Made by a program: the position numbers and the translations under genes
Assembly: GCA_037178855.1 (NCBI GenBank)
Contig: JASJZC010000007.1
Coordinates: forward strand, 9,052,001-9,116,000
DNA length: 64,000 bases
Direction: 5' to 3'
From: Oscheius sp. JU75
Lineage: Eukaryota > Nematoda > Chromadorea > Rhabditida > Rhabditidae
In this document: piece after piece, positions 46,218-59,220 of the stretch
Layout of the letters: every line of letters starts with the position of its first letter
Numbering within the stretch: the stretch's first letter is position 1
The notes under the pieces: model-generated
What the model was told of the DNA's origin: nothing
Seen by the model: only the letters and a program-made list of their open reading frames with translations
Database searches by the model: none

Positions 46218-49100
46218 ATGAGAAAGAAGACTGATCTCAACCATGAATTTCCTCATTTCGAGAGGCTGTCTCGTGTTATTCCTGGAGAAGAAAGGATCCA
46301 TCAGAATGTGCTCATTAACGGTAAGTCTACTTTACAACTTGATAGTTAAAACCACTATCTTCAAGCTAATGTGCACGCTCCGGAGACACAGAAAGACAAA
46401 GACTGAGAGGATGAGAAACAGTGAAACAAAGATACAGAGAGACAGGAAGCCAGAGAGACAAAGAGACAGACAGAAAGAAACAGTGAAGCATATCATTGTC
46501 TTCCGATGCTCACGAAAAGTTCTATTCAGAGCCCATAACTGGTCCGCCATGTGGCACAGTTCACACATTGTACGAAGCTGTGAAACGAGCAGAAACACTC
46601 ACACAAAATGGTAACTTTCTAGGAGAGCTCACACCTGATGGATACAAATGGACTACCTATTCCCAAGTATGACCTATATTTTGCCACTAACGTTCTTGTA
46701 GGTAGCCAGAGATGCACAAACACTTGGCTCGGCTCTACTTCACTTTGGTGAGAAGCCCGGAGGAATGGTTGGACTAGCTGGTATTCATTCCATACGCTAC
46801 ATTACTGCGATGCATGCTATGGTTGCTTACAATCTTACACTGGTACCTCTGTATCATAATTCGAAATTGGAGACACTATGGTGAGCAGTTTGTCGAATTT
46901 ATCAAGCGTTTTTGTAGCGAAATAGCTAGAAACTGCAAATTATCGACCATATTCTGTGACAATCAAGCAAGAGCTCTTTTGCTAGCTACTGCCAAGAAGG
47001 ACGGACAACTTCCCGATCTCACCAATTTGATCCTCCTGTCTAAAGAAGAAGTTCCACAAGGAAGCTATGAAGGCATTACGGTAAGGAGAGACAGAGTACC
47101 AACCTTTGATACAGTTTTTCACCTATGATGTCTTCTATGCTCTTGGAAAAGAAAATCTTACGGACACTTGTCCACCAACTACAGACGACGTTTATTTGAT
47201 CTGTCATACTAGTGGAACCACAGGTATGCATTGCTTATCTCAAGACTTATTCTATTCAGGAAAGCCCAAAGGAGTCATGATGACCCATAGAAATCTGCTG
47301 GCAGCAATGGCAGGTCTCTACACTCAATGGGTCCTACCTCCGAACCGTTTTCTGTTTGATCATAATGACGTCTATTTCTCTTTTCTGTCTTTAGCACACG
47401 TCTACGAGCATTTGATGCAGGTAACTGTTCTTTAAACTGGAACTATGAGGTGCTTAGGCATTTGTTATCTATATCGGAGGTAGTGTTGGTGTCTACGGTG
47501 GTGATGTGAATCGTCTGGTCGCTGATATCCAGATATTAAAACCAACAATTTTGAGTTTGGTGCCCAGACTGTTGAACAGATTCTACGACCATATTCATGC
47601 TGAGGTTGCCAAGAAGTCTTTTCTTGCCAAGACCATCTTTTCCTCGGCTAAAAACGTACGCTTAGTCACGACCCATAATTAATTTAATCATTTAGTATAA
47701 GCTCAAACTTCTGCGAGAAGGGGAACAACAATACGACACATTTTGGGATAAGATCATGTTTGACAAGGTTCTTTAGTAGATTTATCAGTTAAACATTACG
47801 ACTTGTAGCTCCGTCCTCTTTTTGGTGGACGATTGAGAATGATCACTACCGGTGGAGCTCCAGTAACCCCAACAGTCAAAGAATTCACAAGAATTGCATA
47901 CGGCTGCCCCCTGATGGAAGGCTATGGTCAAACTGAATGTGCAGCTGCAGGAACATTGAACTTGCCGTTTGAATATGTCTCAGCTCCTGTGGGTGGTCCA
48001 GCACCTTGGGCTCAAGTATTCGTATATCTGAGTCTTATCTATAATAACTTTTCAGATTAAACTGGTCGACGTTCCCGAGAAGAACTGCTTCGCTAAGGAT
48101 GGCAAAGGAGAAATCTGTTTCCGGGGAGCAGCTGTGATGAAGGGCTACTTTAACGATGAGGAACTGACGAGAGAGACTATAGATTCCGAGGTAAGACTCT
48201 CGACTATGTACTGGTCTTTTCATCTATAAGGTATAGTTGGCAATGTCTGTCGAATTATCGGGCGACATGCAGCTATAGAGTTTTACTTCCGCCGGCTCCG
48301 CCGTCAAATACGCACGGGAGGAAGCGATATCTAGCTATTGACAGTAGCTATTGACTCATAAAAAATGGTAGGGTTAGATTGACACGGGTATACCAAAAGT
48401 GTGACCAACGGACATGCACTATACGGCATGATATGTTTTCTATTCAGGGCTGGCTTCACACTGGAGATATTGGAAGATGGAGAGAAGACGGCGGTCTAGA
48501 AGTCATTGACAGAAAAAATGCCATATTCAAGCTCGCCCAAGGAGATTTTGTCTCACCGGAACAGATTGAAGCCATCTACTTGAACAGCTCACTGCTGTCC
48601 CAACTCTTCATTACTGGAAGAACTACACGATCCTTTCTGGTTGGATTAGTAACGCCAAACTTGCCGAATCTTAGAGCTGCTCTTCAAAAGTCGGAGGTAA
48701 TCATTTTTTTGAACAGAACAAGAAAAGCATCAAACAAATGTCAAAATACCCAGACAGATACGGCGTTTTTCTGAGAATGAATACCTATTCTTCAGCTTGC
48801 ATCCCGTGCTAATGGACCAGATAAAAAGCTTTTGACGGATCAAGAAGTCGCTCGCTGGCTGCTCGCCCATATCAACGCCACTGCCAAGGAAAAGGGGGTT
48901 CAGTCTATTGAGCTTCTCAGACAGATTATTCTTGTCAATGATGTAAGCTTACAGTTATCCTACATCACTGTATGGTTTTCAAGGAATGGACTGCTGAGAA
49001 TGGACTGGTCACTCCTACTCTGAAACTCAAACGAGGAGAGCTGAGAGCAAAGTACGAGAACGAGATAGAAAGCATGTATTCAGCGGAATGTCAACTTTGA
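46218..49100 (+). CDS. long-chain acyl-CoA synthetase, complete
   Basis: Thirteen exons close in phase to 658 codons: 46218-46320, 46530-46666, 46702-46880, 46918-47080, 47115-47223, 47260-47420, 47458-47655, 47696-47766, 47809-48016, 48056-48190, 48448-48696, 48796-48942, 48984-49100. These enzymes activate fatty acids to acyl-CoA through an acyl-adenylate. ANL-family motifs are all present: HTSGTTGKPKGVMMTH (ATP loop), FSFLSLAHVYEHLMQ, ITTGGAPV, LMEGYGQTE, GWLHTGDIGRW with the ribose-binding Asp, IDRKNAIFKLAQGDFVSPE and a C-terminal TPTLKLKRGEL with the Lys of the C-domain. Length fits the ACSL group. No N-terminal membrane helix is in exon 1, so an upstream exon or a soluble form is possible. 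Confidence 0.95.
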
Positions 49101-50859
49101 TCTATTGTTATGGAGGGTTATGAAGATGTATTAGATACAAAACAGACTGTTGTAATGCTAGCATAGAGGCAAAAACCGTAAGAAGAGCATCAGAAAATGC
49201 CCATATAATCAAAACGTCCTTCACCGATATGTTAGGAACCTTGCCAAAGTTGCAACGTCATGACCATGGATTGGTCGGATACCAGTCTCTTACCTTCCCA
49301 CATGTGTGTTCTTAGCGGAAAGTAGAGAAAAAACACTGCCAAATCATACCCAAATAGCTCTCTCTAAACCCTATTCTCTGCCTCAAAAACACATCGCAAA
49401 GTGACAGAAATGGACTTTCACACACTGTAGAACAGGCTCGCACCATTTTTAAGCCCTGGGAACCAAAATGTATCCGAAAGCCTAGAAAAAGTTAGAAAAC
49501 AAGTCGGCAGACTCACCGAAAGTTGACTTCAGCGTCTGCCACTTACTAGTGTTTCGACCAACGCTGGTGCAAAATCCAAAAAACCAGATGACAGGCCATT
49601 TCCCAAGCCTTTGACACTCTTTTCAGGTCCAGAAATCAGCTACACATCAGCAGGAACACTATTTTCAACCTTCAAACTCATCTTTCTTTCCCGCATTTTA
49701 GTCTTTAACCTTGTTTCCTGAGGTCTTTGTTTGATACTTTTTGCTGACTTTTTGCCGGAACTGCTACAGCTTTTCTTACTCCGCACTGTTTCTACGCAAA
49801 TGTTGATGGAAAATTATCAAAAATATCGAGGAGCATGGGGTGTTTGAAATTTCCTTTTCGCTACCCTCACTTCTTTTCTACTTTATTTCTGTTGTTAGCC
49901 TAATTCTACTGGTGACCTACACACTTCGGTTTGCATACCTGAAAAAAAATCTTGTTGCATGTTTCAATCGGATTAGGAGGAAGAGTTGAGAAAAATTAAA
50001 AAGAGCTCCAAGTTTGAAATAAATAGAGATAACGATCTCAAATATGGGCAAATAAGCAGGTAAAACATTTGTTTTCCATGTTTCAGCGCTCTAAGCAGCT
50101 AATAATTTTGCGAGCTTTCGATATCAGTAAACGGCCTGACGAGAAGAATTCCAGGAAGTTTGCTTTAAAACCAGCAACTTCCTGCAAAAGGTGCGATGAA
50201 ATTTATTGAACAAATAGAGCAAGACGATTTAGAATGTTACGGTACCGTTGTTGGTCCGAAAATCGAAAAAGGCTGCGCGGCGACTGAGAATGCTGTTGTC
50301 ACTCCCTGGTGGTCATCCGATCCATATTTGGGGACGTCACCGGAAGTCGAACAATGTAAGACAGGAAGGGAGAGATATGGTGAAGAAACAAAGGAGAAAA
50401 GTGAGAACAATCAATCGTTTGTAAACAAAGAGTGTTCCCGCTGAAAAAAACAGGCTCAGCGACCCGACGGGCAAATATGGGCAGATAACGTTCAGCTCAA
50501 AATCTTTGACGAAATAACTGAAAATTCGGAATGAAGATCTTGCTCAACCTTTGAAAAGTGTCCTTAGCGATGAAGGTGGTTTTGCATGACATTAGCTATC
50601 ATCTTTACCACAGAATGATCATTTTTATTTGTAGCTCTCACTTCGTACAATACAGTCACATTGAGAAGGGGGAAGGGGGAGGAAAGAAAGTGAAGTTAGG
50701 GTGATGTAGTGACAGGATTGTAAAAGCTTGAGCATTTGGCTTAATTTTATGCCTACCGATGGGCTTTTACGCCACTTACTCGATGTTTATGCATTGCATT
50801 TTTCTTTTGTTTTTAACTCTTTACCCGTTTTCTTTTAATTATTTGGGTGTAGGGGTAGC
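49101..50859. other. mostly noncoding; one doubtful small ORF
   Basis: No gene is supported. An 82-codon ORF at 50196-50444 (+) begins MKFIEQIEQDDLECYGTVVG and has unbiased, protein-like composition, but it has no family match, no clear acceptor and no poly(A) signal nearby. Confidence 0.35.
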
Positions 50860-51572
50860 TCAATGGAGCTGGGGAACTTCATCTCCAGCAGGTAGGGTGA
50901 TGGCCAGCGGAGATGACGGAACTTGGTGGTCGAGGCGGTCATTCTGTAACGAAGGACCAGCATCAGTTCTTCGGTTCGAAGAACCACGACCAGTTGTCGT
51001 GAAGTCCGATGTTCGTGAATTTCGGTTTATAGCTGAAGCATTGTTGTTGGATGTCGCTCGATTTCCTGGAACTGTAATCGGAACGGGAAGATAAGGATGT
51101 TGCACAGGCCTCGCTGAAAGCATGTTACCACAAATGCCAAAGTACAAAGTACCATTGACGAGACATTTCGGGCAGCATCCTCTTCTTTTTGCTTTCGTCC
51201 TACAGCTGGCACAAAGCAAAGCACTACATAAGATGTTCTTTCCAATGCAGGCTTTCAGATATCTTCTCCGGAACCACGTTTGACATGGCTAGAAATGTTC
51301 ACATTTGTAAGAGTTCAGCTTTCAAACCCAGCAACAAATTAAGGGCTCAGCCACAGACGACAAAGTGATCGACGTGTGGTCAGCACCTGTAAAAAGTAAA
51401 CATGCCGTATAACAAGAGGTAACAGACCCGTTTGAAGATCTTCGTCTAATGATAACATGGGAAGAGCCTGAAAAACATAAATAAATTTTGTCAAATGGAA
51501 AGTTAGCAGTAAGGGAAGGAAAGGGTGAAGAGTATAATAGCAAAATGAACACCTCACGCATTGATAAGACAT
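50860..51572 (-). CDS. Cys-rich hypothetical protein
   Basis: Four exons close in phase: 51572-51558, 51467-51428, 51386-51328, 51288-50860. The central part has clustered Cys pairs, LICCWPCQTWFRRRYLKAC, then ILCSALLCASC and GCCPKCLVNGTLYFGICGNM, a pattern that could bind zinc or be palmitoylated; the C-terminal third is Ser/Asn/Thr-rich and low complexity. The very short first exon makes the start uncertain. No family recognised. Confidence 0.5.
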
Positions 51573-51672
51573 CGATTCGTCATTTGAAGCAAAGAGAAGA
51601 TTTTGATATTTGCTGTACTGGTCTCGTCATATTTCCTTACTTCTCATCATGAACTGTCATTGATTCCCACTG

Positions 51673-52168
51673 TCAGTAAATACATAGTAACGATGAGACT
51701 TTTATTTTACTTTTTTCATTTATTTGCAATAATCGTATAGTTTCTATCTGTCGCAACATGCTGGTCTTCCAGAGATCGGTGTTCACCCGCGCAGTTCGCA
51801 TGCATGCTTCTCTTAACTGAGCTGTGAATTCGTCCCTCCATTTGAACTTCGATCTACCAAACATTCTTCTTCTCTTCCACGGTCTCTATTCTGTGAGGCA
51901 CTTCGTCCATCATTCGTCTTTCATATTCGCTACCTTCCTGGCTCAGCTCCACTTTCTTTTTACTCGTTCTTTTCTGATGTCTAGTTTGCCAGCTTCTTCT
52001 AGCCATTCGTCTGTCGAAGAGAATTACTCCAACCATAATTCGCATCATCTTTCGTTTCTTCAACTTCGTAAGATTTCTGATGCGTACAGCTTCCGTCTCT
52101 CTCTCTCTCTCTCTCTCTCTGAATATTTCTTTAACGCAATAGGCAATTTGGTACCAAACTTTGGGCAT
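51673..52168 (-). mobile_element. possible relic of an RTE-like retrotransposon tail
   Basis: Two overlapping frames offset by one base read DRRMARRSWQTRHQKRTSKK and then KFKWRDEFTAQLREACMRTA followed by LWK. The order basic patch, WRD, then xxMRTAxxxxxLWK resembles the C-terminal end of non-LTR reverse transcriptases of nematodes, where wording like RWRD...WMRTAxDRxxWK occurs. The frame is broken at about 51856 and no reverse-transcriptase core is present. It could equally be a small unrelated gene. The upper end contains a (CT)n tract. Confidence 0.3.
52096..52120. repeat. (CT)n microsatellite
   Basis: Twelve CT units in a row. Confidence 0.9.
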
Positions 52169-53712
52169 TTGAAATCTCTGTTCGCATAAGTGCTGAAATT
52201 ATTTACTGAATTGCATTGCAAATTTGTTGCGTTGACTATGGCTATAATGCCAGCTAAGCACTAAAGCCATTTGCAATTCATACCATTTGGAACTGTAAAC
52301 TGTCTACTTCTTTAAAGATTTCACGGGGATGCTGCAACGGAGCCGGCTTCCATCGAGGATACAGGATTACTGTAGCAGTCGCCGACGCGTCTTCTTCTGC
52401 TTCAAAACCATGTCATTTCTTCTACTCGCCTTTCGCTTGCGGATCTTGAAAACATTTTTGACCACCCTCCTTGGTAGAATGGAATCTTTCGCGAGCGGTC
52501 TATGCAAAGAAGAGGAAAGTGATGGTGAAGAATTCTCTGATTCCGACATAAGGAGGTTTATGCTGTTTTCAAATCCAAGGATTAGTGAAGTTTTTGACAG
52601 AAAAGTATATTTGAAAGTTAGAGTCTTTTCCAGATAATCGTTGTAGACAGAAACAGAGAAATATACGAGGTACTTCTACTTTTTGTTCAGTCTTCAGCTG
52701 GCTCTGGCTCACTTGTCTATCATTCTGTCGCTCCTTCTCTCTGACACTCTGTTCTCTGTATTCACAGTTGACGTCCTTTTAGGTCTTCAGTACACTACTG
52801 TTTACAGGGTCCCTTAGGGTCATGGATAGAAAAATACCAAAGCAATAGGGTAATTGAAGAGTCCAATCTTTTTCACAAAGCTATTTCTCGATGTCTGTTG
52901 GGTAAAAATGGAAAGAGGTCTGGGAAACGCATTATTGTCAAAAAAAAAACTCTCGTCTCATGTCGCTGTTTCCCTAGACTGACATGTAGAAAATAACACA
53001 ACGACAGCATAAAGCATTGATAAATGACGCCCGAGAGATTTCATTTGGACCTTTAATCTCCTAAAAATGGTTGCCCAAAAAGGTAGAAATCAAAGAGTTG
53101 ACAAAAAACGGATCTGTACAAGGCTGTTCCCGTTGTAAAAGTGACGGAGTTAGTGTGATTTTAGAAAGGATTTGTGCTTTAATAGAGCTAGAATCATAGC
53201 TAGACAGGTAGACGACTTTCACATAGCAAGAGACAGAGACAAAGAGATAGAGAGACAAAGTCACAATTCAAACCAAGAATCAAAACCTCACCAGGACCCA
53301 AACAAGTCTGACCAATTTCAAAAAGATAGCTTCATTCAGGTGGTGTAATAAACTTTTTCTTCGTGTACGGAAAACGTAGAATTGGACGTCACTGTCTACA
53401 AGAAGATATATAATACAGAACACAGCCTCTCAAAAATGTGCTTTGTATTGGGCCGATAACTGATCACAAAGTGCTCTCTTATCAGCACGTGTAGTCTTAA
53501 CTCTTATAAAGACGAAGTCCCCCAAGCTACGTTCCGCGTAAAGATCGTTTTTCTCGAAAAGGTGATCGTTGCACCTTCACACTTTTTCTTAATTTGATAT
53601 GACACAAATGACCTTCCTTCTGCCAATTGCCATGTGCTGTTCTCAGTTATTTTTCACCTTTCACCGCCTGTTTGCTCAGTCTCTATTGACTTTTCATCGC
53701 AAAATTCCAGCC
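52169..53712. other. no gene supported
   Basis: A basic Ser-rich reading at 52367-52549 (-), starting MSESENSSPSLSSSLHRPL, overlaps a + reading at 52329-52637; neither has a domain. The rest up to the esterase is without supported ORFs. Confidence 0.45.
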
Positions 53713-56263
53713 ATGCTCTTACTATTGGGAGCTGTTATTCTCCTAGCAGATGCTTATCAGCCTGTTGTCCAAACCAAACTAGGAAAAGTGCAAGGATTTC
53801 AAGTAGATACGGAGGTTGGGGGCAAAGCTGACATTTTTCTTAATATTCCTTTTGCTGAGCCGCCTGTTGGAGAACTCAGATTCGAGGTTAGACCAGTCTT
53901 TAAAAAATGACAGTTCTTTTCAGAAACCTGTCCCGGTAAAAGCTTGGTCAAATGCGGTTAATGGTACCAAATGGGGCTATGAATGTATTCCTCATACACT
54001 ACGAGCCAAAATCTTTGAGGTTGACGAAGACTGCCTGACAGTCAATGTAATTCGTCCTACGACTGAGGTATTTTTCTGACTTTCGCTACAGTTTTGAATT
54101 CTCAGCCTCCAGCAGAAGGTTTTCCCGTCCTGATGTGGGTTCATGGAGGTGGATATGAGATTGGATCGGCTAGACTATACGGGTATCAAGTAGGAACTCA
54201 CTTGTGATTTCTTAAAAAGTTTTCTAGGGCTTTGCCGATGCATTTGCTCACAGAGGCGTGATAATTGTGTCTCTTCAATACAGGGTAGGAGTCTATGGTT
54301 TTCTCTCAACTGGAGACAAGGCTATGCCAGGAAATCTCGGCCTGTGGGACCTCGCTCTCGGATTAAAGTGAGTTTTGCAATAGCTGATTCGATCAACTGC
54401 TTAACACCAAGGGCTCGGCATTTCGGATAACATCCACGGCAATACGTACGTGACTTTACCAGAAGGGAGAGTCGATGTGGGCGCTAACTTCTGAGCTTGT
54501 CCCATCTGTTTTGCCAAGCCGGCTCTACAGGTATTGCCTGATTGTCAAAATGAAACAGGCATGAGTTTCTCCAACCGCCTACAGGGCATTGCTAACTTTA
54601 ATGGTCAATCGGAACTAAACGTTTCCCGCTTTACATGAGAGACTTTGTCACCTACCGAGATGGTTCGTGTGAGAACATTCATACTATTATGAACAGTGGC
54701 TGGCATAATTCAAAGCTTAATAATGTTTACAGATGGGTACACGATCACATCTCTTCCTTCGGTGGCAACCCAAAGAGGATCACTCCTTGGGGATTGAGTG
54801 CTGGCGGTGGAGCAGTCGGTCAACTTGTTCTCTCTCCTGTCAGTAGAGACTATGCTGCTTCTGCTGTCGAAATGTCTGGGTCGCCATTCGCTTCATGGGC
54901 TTTGGGAGCTACTGTAGCGAACAAATCTATGGCTCTAATCAAGGTGATAGTGCACATTTCTTTCTACGTTTGTGTTTTAGGAACTCGGCTGTACTGAGAA
55001 CACGAAAACCTGTCTGAAGACCAAATCTGTACAAGAAATCGATGATGCTGTCGAGGCTGTGGTATTTTAGCGATAGATACAGTGTACACTTCCAATTTAG
55101 GGATACACGAATCCATCGCTGAACGTCATTCAATGGGGACCAAGGATCGACGGAGAGTTTATTCCTTATTCACCTGAAAAGTTAGCCAAAGAGGCACCCG
55201 CAAAGCCAGTAATAATCGGAGTTTCCAACAAAGATGCCGGATTCTTCAGTCAGCATCACATCTTCCATATATAAAGATACTTGCAGCTATTATGGGAAAG
55301 TCCCGCTACATCCAGTCCTTCTTGGCTTCTGAAGATCTCTACAGCTTCAAAGAGAAGGAGATGATCGATAGAATCGACAAACTTGCAAGGATGAGCATTC
55401 CTTATACGGCAGAAGAAGGCTACTCTGACATTTTGAAACATTACATGAAGGGACATGAACATGCCGATGAAGCCTTCTATCTCAACAAATACACAGAGGT
55501 AGGCTAGTCGAAACAGGTTCGATCCCGTTGTTACTAATCTCCACATTTTCTGCATTTCGTGACTGTTAGGCGCACTATTTATCGATACTCCTAACCGAAC
55601 CTAGAGATTCGATCTACTCGATCTTGTATTTGAGCAATGCAAGTGCATTTTAGTTCATCACCGACACTCTGTTCAATGCACCGGCTGTTGAAGGAGCTGA
55701 GCACAGAATCAAGGCCGGATGGCCTGTCTACTTGTACAACTTTGAGCACTATAACAATGCCATCTGGGAGCCAATAAAGGCGCCAGAAGGAGTCAGAGGA
55801 TCTGTCCACATCAACGAATTCACCTTCATGCTAGACATGAAGCTTTTGGCCCAATGGGACTACAGCAAGGCTGACATAGTGGTCAAAGAGAGTTTAAGAG
55901 ATGCTCTGGCCAGTTTTGCTAAGACTGGGTAAGATGGTATTTGGCTCTGTCATGGTATTAAAGGGTTCCGGAATGGAGGGGTCTTCATTGGCCACAAGCG
56001 ACAAAGAACAAGGAATATCTTGTGGTGAAGGAACATCCCGAGGTCAAGGTCAACTATTTGAAAGGTAGGATCTGTTAAATGATAGTAAGGGGAGGGGTCT
56101 GACATAATTTCAATTGAGTTAGTATATAAAACTTATTTGTCTTCTTACAAAATTGTCACCGACTAATGTTTCAGAACCTACTGACTTCTGGAGATCGATG
56201 AGAACGTACGGGTTTGACGCCATCAGCATGTTGCCTGTCAAGTCATCCCATGATGAACTCTGA
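53713..56263 (+). CDS. secreted type-B carboxylesterase, complete
   Basis: Eleven exons close in phase to 552 codons: 53713-53886, 53924-54067, 54106-54189, 54228-54367, 54733-54943, 54981-55061, 55101-55248, 55287-55498, 55654-55928, 55964-56064, 56175-56263. The alpha/beta-hydrolase starts with a signal peptide (MLLLLGAVILLADA). Motifs: IPFAEPPVGELRF, EDCLTVNV, the oxyanion loop HGGGYEIGS, VSLQYRVGVYGFLSTGD, the nucleophile elbow WGLSAGGGAVG with Ser, the probable acid Asp in VSNKDAGFF, and the catalytic His in GSVHINEFTF. All three triad positions are filled, so hydrolysis of ester substrates is likely. The apparent stop after FFSQHH is in a 38-nt intron (55249-55286), not a frameshift. 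ATTCCAG lies 2 nt before the ATG. Confidence 0.95.
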
Positions 56264-56457
56264 CTATTGGAATCTCTTGTACAATTTGTTGTAATCGTCC
56301 CGCCGTCCAAAATACGAGTATAGCATAAAATGCTTCTGTTTTGACCTCGTTCCTTCGATTCAGTTTGGGGAGGGATCTCGTCTGACAGGATATATGGTGT
56401 TGAGGCTGAGTGAGAGAGAGAGAGACCCACACCCCCGCCCCCTATCCGCGTTACGCT

Positions 56458-58961
56458 ATGCAGCTGGCGACGGTGCTGCTGCAGCTCGGGGCGATCCTCC
56501 TCGTCAATGCGCAGGTCAGCTTTCGATTCTCTTCCCCTCCGAGTTTCGTCTCTAAGCGATCGCATTATGCAGTCCCTCACTCTTCTCGTTGACCTCGTTT
56601 CTGTGCCTACTTTCCATTTCAGCAGGTCAACATCCAGCCGCTCTTTGAGCTTCTCCGGCCTGAAAGCGTGAACAGGATGGCGGCTATAGCCACCGAATTG
56701 AGCAGTTTAGCAGCCAATAACATGAGGACAAATGAAAAACAAATCAGGTGAGGCACTGTCATAAAAACTACTGAAGATCAGCCACTATTTACTCTCAGTG
56801 AGCCGGAAGCAGCGGCTTTCTCTTTGACATTGGTCACTTTTTAGTGGAATCGTGACCATTCGACCTTTGAAAGCGCGGGGCGGTAATGAGTCAGTATGGC
56901 AAATCCAAATGTCTATCCGGCAGAGCCGGACTGAAACGGCCAAAGTGCGTCGGCGCGCGCAGCCAAGCCTGTTTTCGGCATCCTGGTCAGGCGGCGCAAG
57001 CTAATGCAAAATGGAACGCCAAAAACAGCGTGTAGACATCATGCCAATAACCGATTTTCCCTTTCTGGTTGTCAAAAATTACATGAAAACGTGTTATATA
57101 TGTTGCAGTACAAATTGACCGAACTAGTTCGTTTAGATTGTAAGTAACAGATAGATAAGGTTGGAAAAAGATATAAGATTGGAAAACTATTCTCTTCTGA
57201 GTATTCGAAAATTGAAAACTATACTAAACCAAATTGACACAGATGAGACGGTACGGGCGGGATCTTTTGGAGGTCTGGTGTGGTTTGGGAGAGAGCTTGT
57301 CTTAGCTGATACTGTACGGGAAAGGAAATGTCTTGCAGGAGAGACAAGTGAGTGGTTGTCCGTCTCTCGACCGTGGAGAATAAACTGAAAAGATGAGATC
57401 ATCAGTCAAGTAGAGTACGTTTCAGAGAGCAACAGCAGCAAGAGAGGGACATTGATATACCATCAAAGAACGACAACCGACCATCGAGGATCTTCGGACA
57501 AGGTGAACTGCCATAGCCATCCATTTTTTGAAAATTGCAGCTATGTCTGATGTTTCGGATCAGTCTCGGGATGCGTTTATTCGTGCTCTGGCTCCTCTTG
57601 CTGACATGAAGGCTCCGACAATACCAATACCAAATTCCCCGTCTTCTTCCCAGCCTATTGAACCACAAACGGATGTGGCAGTAGTTCCAGATGTGCCTAT
57701 CAGACCTTCATCTCCAGGCCTAAACATCCAAAAACTAGAGAAACCAGAAGAACATATAGAGATCGTCAGACCCAATCCAAGGCAAAACGCAGCGCCTATT
57801 CAAAAAGTTGACCCACCGGTACTTTCACCCACGGATCCACTGGGTGCCGATGTGAGCGCTAACCCTTCTAATCCGTTGGGGGTTCCCTCCGAGACGCAAG
57901 TTCCGATTCAACCACAAAAGGGACCGAACGCTCTGCTTCGGATAGCCGAAGTTTTTCTCGGCGGTAGTCGACAAGGTGGAACAGATGAAGGGACAGCCAG
58001 CGCGGCTAAAGGTTGGCTATGGATTGAAAGATCATGTTCGTCTTTTCAGAAATGATGAATCTTGGAATCCGAGACTTTCTTCCAGGCAGTGACAGAAACT
58101 TTGGTATGCCGAAGGGCAAAGGATGTCTTCCATTCCTGTCCGAGTTCATGCAGGTGGCATATGGAAACTGTCAACAAGTTGCCGATGAGAAAGCCTTCGA
58201 TGTCTGGGCCACAGAGCTCAGAGGAGCGATTCTAACTGGCCAGATTGACATTTTGAAGGCAAGGTAAGAACAACACTCCCTTTAGAGGTATTTTCTGAAC
58301 TTTCATGGAGATTCACTGCATGTACTAGCACATTATAATGTCACTTTTTTATGTCTCTATGGTTTTGGGCTGTCCCTATCATCCTGTCTAAGCACATATT
58401 CAAAGCTATTTTGTTGTAGCTCTGTCAAGCGGTCTCAGTCCGTCATAGTATATGGATGTCAACAAGGTAGATTTCTTCTTTAGTTATGACCTGTGACTTT
58501 GTCAACTGCTGTCGCAGCGTCCTTCTCCCTGTCACATGATCCTCCGCCTCTCTGTCCAGTTCATCTACTACACCCGCAACAATCCACAAAAATCTCTTAG
58601 TGTTGTCCCTAGCAAGATTATCTTCTTTCGCTAACAGGCATAGAAAGATACGCAGTCAGTGTTCTATTTTCAGTCAAGAAACCTGTCGACGTGGAGCTGA
58701 AAGACAACAATGCGCCACTCTGAGAAGGGCAATTGCTGACTGCGATATCATGAAGTCTCTTACTGTTGGAGGACAGCTACAAAGAGCCATGCAACGTTGT
58801 GAAGACGTCGGTGGGCTTATGGATCAGGTAGGGAGGCTCGCTTTGTATACGCTCACGTTTAGGACCCACTTATGGTTCTTGGTCAGCTAAACCGTCTCAT
58901 TGGCGGAGAAGTGGCCCAAGGCTTCTTCAACAATTTCCTCACTGGCAAGCCAACTCAATGA
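56458..58961 (+). CDS. secreted Pro-rich protein with C-terminal six-Cys domain
   Basis: Seven exons close in phase to 398 codons: 56458-56514, 56623-56747, 57426-57502, 57541-58011, 58050-58263, 58674-58827, 58863-58961. Layout: signal peptide (MQLATVLLQLGAILLVNA), a helical piece (FELLRPESVNRMAAIATELS), a Gln/Asp-rich link, then about 130 residues rich in Pro/Ser/Val with repeated acidic-Pro patches, and a C-terminal helical domain with six Cys (KGCLPFL, GNCQQVA, ETCRRG, QQCATL, ADCDIM, QRCEDVG), ending GFFNNFLTGKPTQ. Six evenly spaced Cys suggest three disulfides. I do not recognise the family; it looks like a nematode-specific secreted protein. Confidence 0.75.
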
Positions 58962-59220
58962 TCTCTCATTTTCATACTAAAAACAATGAACAGATTCAAC
59001 TGAACTTGGGTATCTCACATTTTTCACCGTCCCTGAGCAGCTCTCTTGTCGATCTTGGATTGTCCGAAAGAATTCATGGGTCGATGACCAATTGTATTTC
59101 TCCCCTCTTTTCTTTGCGTATAGTCTGCTGCTACTTTAAGTACGCTTACAATATACAGCTGACAATTCCGCTGCCACTATAATAACTGTTAGTTTCTTCT
59201 TATCAGCCGCCGTGTGCACT

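Noticed and set aside
50850-50880. tRNA A-box-like GTAGCTCAATGGAGC
   Set aside because: No T-arm within 90 bases, and the place is coding on the opposite strand.
54635-54732. Start-like ORF inside the carboxylesterase intron 54368-54732
   Set aside because: Exon 4 (ALGLK) joins exon 5 (WVHDHISSFGG) in phase exactly as in other esterases, so this part is intronic.
55249-55286. Apparent stop and frameshift in the carboxylesterase after FFSQHH
   Set aside because: A 38-nt GT..AG intron removes it and gives DAGFFTIMGKSRY in phase.
55515-55530. B-box-like GGTTCGATCCC in an esterase intron
   Set aside because: No A-box or acceptor stem at tRNA spacing; the upstream part is an exon.
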